From Planctomycetota bacterium (GTDB lineage: Bacteria > Planctomycetota > Phycisphaerae > WQYP01), in NCBI GenBank assembly GCA_021798635.1, contig JAJZGH010000019.1, positions 1 to 29,367 of the forward strand: a stretch of DNA of 29,367 nt, written 5' to 3'. This document shows, piece by piece, positions 24,659 through 29,367 of the stretch (position 1 is its first letter; every line of letters begins with the position of its first letter). Made by a program: the position numbers and the translations under genes. The notes beneath the pieces were generated by a model that was not told the origin of the DNA, ran no database searches, and saw only the letters and a program-made list of their open reading frames with translations.

Positions 24659-24666
24659 AGCTAATG
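24659..24666. repeat. Left 8-bp target duplication of MITE-like copy B
   Basis: AGCTAATG, identical to 24841-24848 on the other side of the element. Confidence 0.85.
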
Positions 24667-24840
24667 CGACGTGGCATGTTTTCCGGGCGGGACTGAAATA
24701 CGGCGAAATCATGGGCAACTCGCACCGTTTGGTCCAGCGGCGGCGGGGTGCGAACGTGGTGCATTCCACCACCGGCAGAGCCGGCGGCTATGTGAAGTTT
24801 ATCCGCACGGCGCGCGTTGCCCGGAAATATTGCCACGCCC
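24667..24840 (+). mobile_element. Small non-autonomous (MITE-like) element, copy B
   Basis: 174 bp. The right end read inward on the minus strand is GGGCGTGGCAATATTTCCGG; the left end is GACGTGGCATGTTTTCCGGG, giving terminal inverted repeats of ~21 bp. AGCTAATG flanks it on both sides. The interior is homologous along its length to copy A in the opposite orientation. No transposase is encoded, so mobilisation would need an enzyme from elsewhere. It sits 2 bp beyond the stop codon of the PEP-CTERM gene, and the right target copy contains that stop codon. Confidence 0.88.
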
Positions 24841-24848
24841 AGCTAATG
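24841..24848. repeat. Right 8-bp target duplication of MITE-like copy B
   Basis: AGCTAATG. CTA at 24843-24845 is the TAG stop codon of the minus-strand PEP-CTERM gene. Confidence 0.85.
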
Positions 24849-26537
24849 TGCCCTTGTGCGTCGCAACAGCAGCAGACCGCCAACGGCAAACAGTGCCAGA
24901 GCTGCCGGTTCCGGCACCGCGATTTCCGCAATCTGCGTTCCCCATTGGCTGGAACTGATCGCATATTCCTGAAAGGTCCAGAAAATATTGGGATTCGTGG
25001 GATCCAGCCACGTGGAACTGTAATCGCCCCAGCGATTGGCCCCGGAGTTTCCATAAGCTGCCAGCCCCGCATGCAGCAGCAGCGGGCTGCCAAGGGTGAT
25101 ATTCGTACCGTTTAAATTCCCGATCAGGGCATACGCGCTGGGATACATAGTTCCGCTTTCGGTAAAACCGATAACCACTTTGCCCAGAGAATTCACCGCG
25201 ATGGAGCCGAAATAAAGTGAATTATTCGGATCCGAGATCACGCCTTCCGCCAGAATAGTCGGCGCGTTACCGGTACCAGGCGTGGAAACCGGTGCTACTT
25301 CAAACCAGCGCAATGCCGACAGGCCGCTGTTCGTGGGGTTCAACACCGATTGAATCCCCCAGATATGACCGCTGCTGTCGGTGGTCAGACTGCTGCTCAA
25401 ACGGTCATCATTGGTGTCAATCGTCGCCGAAGAACCCGGTTGCGTGGCGTTGACCGGTTCGCCGGACTGGTAGTTGAACGGCACCAGACCATAATTGGTG
25501 TCCAGTCCACCGGAACTGCTGACGGCCGCAATCCGCGTTTCGTTGAGATTCTGCGTAAACGTGCCGCCGGTCCCGGACGCATCATAATTGGAAAAAAGAT
25601 ACGAGGCCTTACCCGCAGCATTTAGATCATTCACCGGCTGATTGGTAAAGCCCAAGTTATTAAAGGACTGATACGTCAGCGCGCTGTTGGCATTGAAATT
25701 GGATGTTGTGGGATTTGTACCCGTCAGGGCGCTTTTATTCACCACGAGCACTGATTCATACGCCGGGCTTGAAGCAAACTGGTTCTGGGAATTAGGTACC
25801 GTGAAATTATTGGCCGCTATCGTGACATAGTTCGAGGTAATTCCCAGGGTCGGAAAATCCGCAAAAGTCTTTCCATAACTCGCCTCGCTGGTGGTCAGCG
25901 ATGGGTTCGTCGGCTGATAGGCTCCAACCTTAAATCCGGTGAATCCGTCCAGCGGATTGGAATTTCTCGACACCGCCAAAAGAAGATCATTCGTCTGGCT
26001 TACCTTACCCGTGGAACTGTTTTCCATCACATCAATGCTGCTGGCAAACCAATGTCCGGAACTCGGGTCGTAAATCACCCGCGGATCAGAGACAAATGAG
26101 CCATATCCGCTGCTTGCCGTCGGCAATGCGACACCCGATGTAGTCCAGAAGTTTGATAACGATTCGCTCAAAAGCGGCGTCCCTACACCATTGATATTGA
26201 CGCTGGGGGTCAGGCTGTAGACGCCATAATATCCGTTGATCAATTGGACAATATTGTTCGGACCCACCGCCCCGTTGGTGTCCGGCGGCGTGTAGCCGGA
26301 ATTGCTGGACGTACCGGCGGTAAAGCTCTGCACCACCGCGCCATATGCGCCGGCGGAACTGATGGCGGATAATGCGTCCGTGCCACCATGGGACGTAATA
26401 TCCACTCCCATTGGCGGACCATTGTCGCCTACGACCGCATCCGCAACCCCCGCCCCCACCGCCAATGCCATCCCCGCCGGCACCAGAAGCGCCGCTGCGG
26501 AAATCATCCCCAGCAATTTCACACCATTCCTGATCAT
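24843..26537 (-). CDS. Secreted protein with PEP-CTERM signal (fifth, distinct family)
   Basis: 564 residues. ATG at 26537 has GAGGAT 7 nt upstream. A signal peptide (LLGMISAAALLVPAGMALA) is followed by GYTPPDTNGAVGPNNIVQLINGYYGVY. This PPDTNGAVGPxxxV motif is a hallmark of a family of large bacterial secreted proteins with a beta-propeller-like body (SDPRVIYDPSSGHWFASSID, DNDLLLAVS-like strands, SLYFGSIAVNSLGKVVIGF). The C-terminus VPEPAALALFAVGGLLLLRRTRAH is a PEP-CTERM signal, differing in DNA and protein from the four clustered genes. It is expected to be exported and exosortase-processed. The function is unknown; no catalytic motif is recognised. The stop codon lies inside a target duplication of the neighbouring mobile element, and the coding frame is intact. 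Confidence 0.88.
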   Translation of the reverse strand: MIRNGVKLLGMISAAALLVPAGMALAVGAGVADAVVGDNGPPMGVDITSHGGTDALSAISSAGAYGAVVQSFTAGTSSNSGYTPPDTNGAVGPNNIVQLINGYYGVYSLTPSVNINGVGTPLLSESLSNFWTTSGVALPTASSGYGSFVSDPRVIYDPSSGHWFASSIDVMENSSTGKVSQTNDLLLAVSRNSNPLDGFTGFKVGAYQPTNPSLTTSEASYGKTFADFPTLGITSNYVTIAANNFTVPNSQNQFASSPAYESVLVVNKSALTGTNPTTSNFNANSALTYQSFNNLGFTNQPVNDLNAAGKASYLFSNYDASGTGGTFTQNLNETRIAAVSSSGGLDTNYGLVPFNYQSGEPVNATQPGSSATIDTNDDRLSSSLTTDSSGHIWGIQSVLNPTNSGLSALRWFEVAPVSTPGTGNAPTILAEGVISDPNNSLYFGSIAVNSLGKVVIGFTESGTMYPSAYALIGNLNGTNITLGSPLLLHAGLAAYGNSGANRWGDYSSTWLDPTNPNIFWTFQEYAISSSQWGTQIAEIAVPEPAALALFAVGGLLLLRRTRAH

Positions 26538-26668
26538 AAGAATATCCTCTCAACTCAAAGCGGCCAGATAAGATAAAACCCTCGTCACTCCCGCAGCCGT
26601 TACCGGCCAACCCCGCCTCCCATTCTATCCAGCCGCTGCGCGATCGCCAACTTTGGTATGACACATTA

Positions 26669-26676
26669 ATATGACG
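26669..26676. repeat. Left 8-bp target duplication of MITE-like copy C
   Basis: ATATGACG, identical to 26805-26812. Confidence 0.85.
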
Positions 26677-26804
26677 GGGCGTGGCAATTTTTCCGGGCGG
26701 GGTAAAAAAGCCCCCTTTTCAAAGGAATGCTGAAGCCCGCCGGGATAAACCCGGCGGCTCGCCGGTCGAGTTGATGTGGGGTGCCCGGAAAAATTTCCAC
26801 ACCC
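26677..26804. mobile_element. Small non-autonomous (MITE-like) element, copy C (different interior)
   Basis: 128 bp. The ends are GGGCGTGGCAATTTTTCCGG (left) and, on the opposite strand, GGGTGTGGAAATTTTTCCGG (right): 22-bp inverted repeats with two mismatches. Perfect ATATGACG copies flank it. The interior is unlike copies A and B; it contains a CCCGCCGGG/CCCGGCGG hairpin (around 26736-26757). The same ends with a different cargo suggest that a shared transposase recognises only the ends. Confidence 0.88.
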
Positions 26805-26812
26805 ATATGACG
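26805..26812. repeat. Right 8-bp target duplication of MITE-like copy C
   Basis: ATATGACG, identical to 26669-26676. Confidence 0.85.
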
Positions 26813-26869
26813 CATTGGGCATGAACGCGCCAGTGTCCAAAACCTTCTAACTCCCAACCCCCAACCCTG

Positions 26870-26970
26870 TCACTGCCACCTGTAACCTGTCACCTGTAAC
26901 CCAGGTCGGTAACCCAGGTCGGCTCCCAACTCCTGCGTTCTAACTCGTCGTCGTCCCCTGTAACCCAGGA
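26870..26970. repeat. CTGTAACC/GTAACCCAGG mosaic repeat
   Basis: CCTGTAACCTGTCACCTGTA, then two copies of GTAACCCAGGTCGG, and later CCTGTAACCCAGG. It is related to the GTTACGGGTTACAGG units at 20481-20515 and 20583-20613. Confidence 0.7.
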
Positions 26971-27061
26971 AGGCGGGCCGCGATTGGTGAAAAAGGTTAT
27001 AGTACATGTACATGCTGAAGATTGTGATTCGGCATATTGCGGCGGCTAGCCGGGAGTGGTT

Positions 27062-27586
27062 ATGACAAGCGTAAAAATGTCTCCAAAGCCCCTGGTGGGC
27101 ATTGTGATGGGAAGTAAATCGGACTGGCCTACCATGCAACATGCGGCGGAAATACTGCACGTGCTGGAAATACCATGTGAGGCCAAAGTGGTTTCCGCTC
27201 ATCGGATGCCCGTGGATATGATCGCTTATGGACAGCAGGCGGCGGCGCGGGGAATCGGCGTAATTATTGCCGGTGCCGGCGGCGCAGCGCATTTGCCGGG
27301 CATGATTTCCGCGGTAACCATTCTGCCGGTATTGGGAGTGCCGATTCAAAGTGCCGCCCTTAATGGGTTGGATTCCCTGCTTTCAATCGTGCAGATGCCC
27401 GGCGGCGTGCCGGTGGGAACATTGGCGATCGGCAAAGCCGGGGCGATCAATGCGGCGCTTCTGGCGGCGGCGATATTGGGATTATCCGATGAAGGAATAC
27501 GGAATCGCTATGCCGCGTACCGCGCATCCATCACCGAAAAAGTGCGGGGTGAAACATTGGATGCCATACCCGCAGCACCACAATAA
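27062..27586 (+). CDS. purE: N5-carboxyaminoimidazole ribonucleotide mutase
   Basis: 174 residues from ATG 27062, with GGGAG 6 nt upstream; the GTG two codons earlier is not preferred. It converts N5-CAIR to CAIR in purine synthesis. Signatures: GSKSDWPTM near the N-terminus (substrate-binding loop), [27 protein letters not shown] and [10 protein letters not shown], all typical of class I PurE, which works together with PurK. The length is normal. purK follows 48 bp later on the same strand, so the two are probably co-transcribed. Confidence 0.97.
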   Translation: MTSVKMSPKPLVGIVMGSKSDWPTMQHAAEILHVLEIPCEAKVVSAHRMPVDMIAYGQQAAARGIGVIIAGAGGAAHLPGMISAVTILPVLGVPIQSAALNGLDSLLSIVQMPGGVPVGTLAIGKAGAINAALLAAAILGLSDEGIRNRYAAYRASITEKVRGETLDAIPAAPQ

Positions 27587-27634
27587 CATAAATACGAGCC
27601 GACGTTCTTGATGTAGAAAATCTAACAGGTACCC

Positions 27635-28810
27635 ATGAAGTCACCACTTGAATCCATCCCGCAGCAACCCATTCTTCCGTCGGAACTTATTACCGTGCTG
27701 GGCGGAGGCCAACTGGGTTCCATGTTGTGCGAGGCGGCCAAGCGCATGGGTTATCGCACGTTTTGTGTTTCCAGCCATGAAACCGATCCGGCCCGGCGCT
27801 GGGCGGATCATCACCTGATTGCCGATCCTGGGGAACCAGCCACGGCAGCGCGAGTGGCGCGCCAAAGTGCCGTGCTGACGGTTGAAGCGGAATCCATTGA
27901 TCCGGTAGCTCTGGAAGCCGCCGCTAATTCGCCGTGCCGTGTGTCCCCATCGGCGGACGTCCAGCGCACGGTGCGCGACCGGCGGCTGGAAAAGCTGTTC
28001 CTCCGCGATCACGGTCTGGCGGTTGGCCCGTTTGCCATAGCGGAATCTGCCAGGCAGATAAGCGAAGCGGCGGAAACGCTCTTTGCCGCAGGGGCCAAAA
28101 AGATTGTGGCTAAAACCGCCCGTGGCGGTTACGACGGTAAAGGGCAGCGGTGGCTGCATTCCGCTGATGAATCCGCGGACACATGGGAAGCATTGGGATC
28201 CACACCGCTGGTGCTGGAAAGCGGCATTGATTTTGTGGCGGAAGCGTCCGTGATTGTGGCGCGATCGGCGGATGGCCGCATGACACATTTTCCGATCTTT
28301 CAAAACGAACATCGGCGCGGGATCTTATTTCAAACCCGCATGCCCGGCGATTTCCCGCCCGCCACGGCCGCCAAGGCGATTCAGTTAGGCCGCAACACGG
28401 CGGAGGCGTTGGGCGTGGTGGGACTGCTGGGGGTGGAAATGTTTATCCTTCCGGATGGAGATGTCTACATTAATGAATTGGCGGCCCGCCCGCACAATTC
28501 CGGGCATGTGACCATGCGCGCCGCCAGCCGCAGTCAGTTTGAAATGCACATTGCCGCCATTTGCGGCCTCCCCCTGCCGGAAATTCAGACCGTGCAGCCC
28601 GGGGTGATGACCAATTTACTGGGCGATTTATGGTTGCACGGCGAACCGGATTTCGCCAAAGTACTTGCCGATGGCCGCGGTATGATTCACCTGTATGGCA
28701 AAACCCCACGGCCCGGCCGCAAAATGGGCCACATGATTCACACGGCCCCAACACTGGCTGAAGCTCAGCAAGCGGCCAACGCCGCGTTTGCGATGCTGGA
28801 AAGGCCGTAG
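27635..28810 (+). CDS. purK: N5-carboxyaminoimidazole ribonucleotide synthase
   Basis: 391 residues, the usual length. It makes N5-CAIR from AIR, ATP and bicarbonate, the substrate of PurE. It is an ATP-grasp enzyme: TVLGGGQLGSML at the N-terminus, KTARGGYDGKGQ in the ATP-grasp lid, EASVIVARSADG, and EMFILPDGDVYINELAARPHNSGH with the metal-binding E and N, then GVMTNLLGD. The start ATG 27635 follows AGGT at 6 nt. The frame is intact, and no neighbouring purine genes lie downstream. Confidence 0.97.
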   Translation: MKSPLESIPQQPILPSELITVLGGGQLGSMLCEAAKRMGYRTFCVSSHETDPARRWADHHLIADPGEPATAARVARQSAVLTVEAESIDPVALEAAANSPCRVSPSADVQRTVRDRRLEKLFLRDHGLAVGPFAIAESARQISEAAETLFAAGAKKIVAKTARGGYDGKGQRWLHSADESADTWEALGSTPLVLESGIDFVAEASVIVARSADGRMTHFPIFQNEHRRGILFQTRMPGDFPPATAAKAIQLGRNTAEALGVVGLLGVEMFILPDGDVYINELAARPHNSGHVTMRAASRSQFEMHIAAICGLPLPEIQTVQPGVMTNLLGDLWLHGEPDFAKVLADGRGMIHLYGKTPRPGRKMGHMIHTAPTLAEAQQAANAAFAMLERP

Positions 28811-28929
28811 TTCCCTGTCACAGCAAGAAATTCGGGTGGGCAGCGTGGACGTGCGGCAAAGGAGCTGTTGTTCAACAACGGATCCAAACTAAAATTCCAG
28901 CACGCGATGTGCAATCCAAAATAGAGCGA

Positions 28930-29160
28930 AAAAAACCGCGGATTCCGCTGATTTCGCGGATAAAAGCCGGGCTTCGCAAAAATCTTAAATTTGAAATTTG
29001 AAATCTCGCAGTTCGCGATATCTAAAGCGTGAGAATGGAAAGTAGAAAGTAGACCGCAGGCTGGCGTTTTTCTGGGCGACAGCCTCGCTTTTGCATCACC
29101 CTTATCTGCTCTACTGTTCAACTCTCTCCGTTCGCCTGCTCTATCGGGCCGCAGCCCGAT
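28930..29160 (-). repeat. Composite intergenic repeat, inverted copy
   Basis: Read on the minus strand it has the same module order as 14083-14325: the hairpin ATCGGGCTGCGGCCCGAT, AGAGCAGG, GTAGAGCAG, GGCTGTCGCC, CCTGCGGTCTAC, CTACTTTCCATTCTCA, TTTCAAATTT...GATTTTTG, then the ATCCGCG repeat and a T-run. Confidence 0.85.
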
Positions 29161-29196
29161 GTGCTCTACTTTCAACTTTCTAAATTCCCCTGCTCT

Positions 29197-29214
29197 ATCG
29201 GGCCGCAGCCCGAT
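29197..29214. repeat. Extra copy of the GC hairpin module
   Basis: ATCGGGCCGCAGCCCGAT, identical to 29143-29160, with TGCTCT next to both. It shows that the modules also occur singly. Confidence 0.8.
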
Positions 29215-29222
29215 TTCCCCCT

Positions 29223-29245
29223 ATCCGCGTTATCCGCGAAATCCG
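29223..29245 (+). repeat. Dispersed ATCCGCG-type repeat, right-edge copy
   Basis: ATCCGCGTT, ATCCGCGAA, ATCCGG; a shorter version of the 1333-1359 repeat. Confidence 0.75.
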
Positions 29246-29272
29246 GTGCGTCAGTGAAACCGTCTGTGTCTC

Positions 29273-29292
29273 ATGAACTGAAAGGAGTTCAT
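29273..29292 (+). promoter_or_regulatory. Hairpin that would cover a GGAG sequence, right edge
   Basis: ATGAACT (29273-29279) pairs perfectly with AGTTCAT (29286-29292) around GAAAGG. GGAG spans the loop and the stem, and an ATG follows at 29294, but that frame stops after two codons. It may be part of a structured RNA or of an element that continues beyond the window. Confidence 0.3.
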
Positions 29293-29367
29293 CATGGAAT
29301 GATCCGTTAGCCATGTAGCCAACCGGGCGTTGTCGGGAGCAATCCCCGCGACGAAGCCCCGGATTGG

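Larger units (their letters stand above)
24534..24842. other. Intergenic region with a mobile element and no credible gene
   Basis: It lies between the small lipoprotein promoter and the end of the fifth PEP-CTERM gene. The right half is the MITE-like copy B with its target duplications. The open frame running through it is element sequence read into the antisense of the PEP-CTERM gene. Confidence 0.65.
26538..27061. other. Intergenic region with a mobile element and mosaic repeats
   Basis: It holds MITE-like copy C (26677-26804) with its target duplications and a block of CTGTAACC-type repeats (26870-26970). No gene is supported; open frames on both strands are repeat sequence. The promoter of purE should lie in 26975-27050, but no clear -35/-10 pair stands out. 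Confidence 0.65.
28811..29367. other. Intergenic, repeat-rich region to the window edge
   Basis: It holds the reverse copy of the composite repeat, two copies of its hairpin module, two ATCCGCG repeats, and an unidentified structured stretch after 29245. No protein gene is supported in the visible part. Confidence 0.65.

Noticed and set aside
24711..25115. A 134-residue plus-strand open frame starting MGNSHRLVQRRRG.
   Set aside because: It begins inside MITE-like copy B and continues antisense through the end of the PEP-CTERM gene. Its first part could be an element-borne peptide, but there is no ribosome-binding site, so it is reported only as part of the element finding.
27002..27011. A GTACATGTAC palindrome upstream of purE as a purine repressor site.
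   Set aside because: It does not resemble the known PurR operator sequences and is too short to support a regulatory call.

Overview
The window looks like a chromosomal segment of a Gram-negative-type bacterium, most likely Planctomycetota (class Phycisphaerae or a relative), with Verrucomicrobiota as the alternative. The reasons are five secreted proteins ending in a PEP-CTERM sorting signal, moderately high GC, many mosaic intergenic repeats, and housekeeping genes (purE, purK, moxR/DUF58) scattered among large secreted repeat proteins. The assignment is inference from gene content; there is no rRNA or other taxonomic marker here.

Layout. (1) 1-1150: the 3' end of an HI0933/BaiN-type flavoprotein gene runs into a convergent vapBC toxin-antitoxin pair, whose toxin gene overlaps the flavoprotein gene tail to tail. 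(2) 1497-13902: four PEP-CTERM genes, all on the minus strand: a beta-propeller protein, a Gly/Ala-rich GGxG-repeat protein, and two long beta-strand repeat proteins with near-identical C-terminal cassettes. A complete IS4-family insertion sequence (2610-3934, 11-bp target duplication) sits directly upstream of the first, inside its ribosome-binding region. The last carries a nearly perfect 549-bp tandem duplication. (3) 13903-15025: a repeat-rich spacer and a single-domain receiver protein. (4) 15228-20351: a PhnP-like metallo-hydrolase, a convergent small membrane protein, and a large SWIM-SNF2 helicase. (5) 20719-24456, minus strand: a DUF58 protein, a MoxR ATPase and a TPR lipoprotein in one probable operon, plus a small lipoprotein. 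(6) 24843-26537: a fifth PEP-CTERM protein. (7) 27062-28810: purE-purK. (8) 28811-29367: repeats and an unidentified structured sequence at the right edge.

The most distinctive feature beyond the genes is the mobile and repeat DNA. I found three copies of a small non-autonomous element (128-174 bp) with ~22-bp terminal inverted repeats. Two copies have perfect 8-bp target duplications, and one of these duplications contains the stop codon of a PEP-CTERM gene. Other repeats are a ~240-bp composite repeat present in inverted orientation at ~14.1 kb and ~29.0 kb, an inverted pair with tRNA-like arms at 20.4-20.7 kb, a dispersed ATCCGCG-type repeat in five places, and GTAACC-type mosaic repeats.

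Functionally, the PEP-CTERM proteins would be exported and processed by an exosortase encoded elsewhere. The TPR-MoxR-DUF58 set resembles known envelope/chaperone-type AAA modules. PurE and PurK catalyse consecutive steps of purine synthesis. I see no anti-phage system, CRISPR array, rRNA or intact tRNA.
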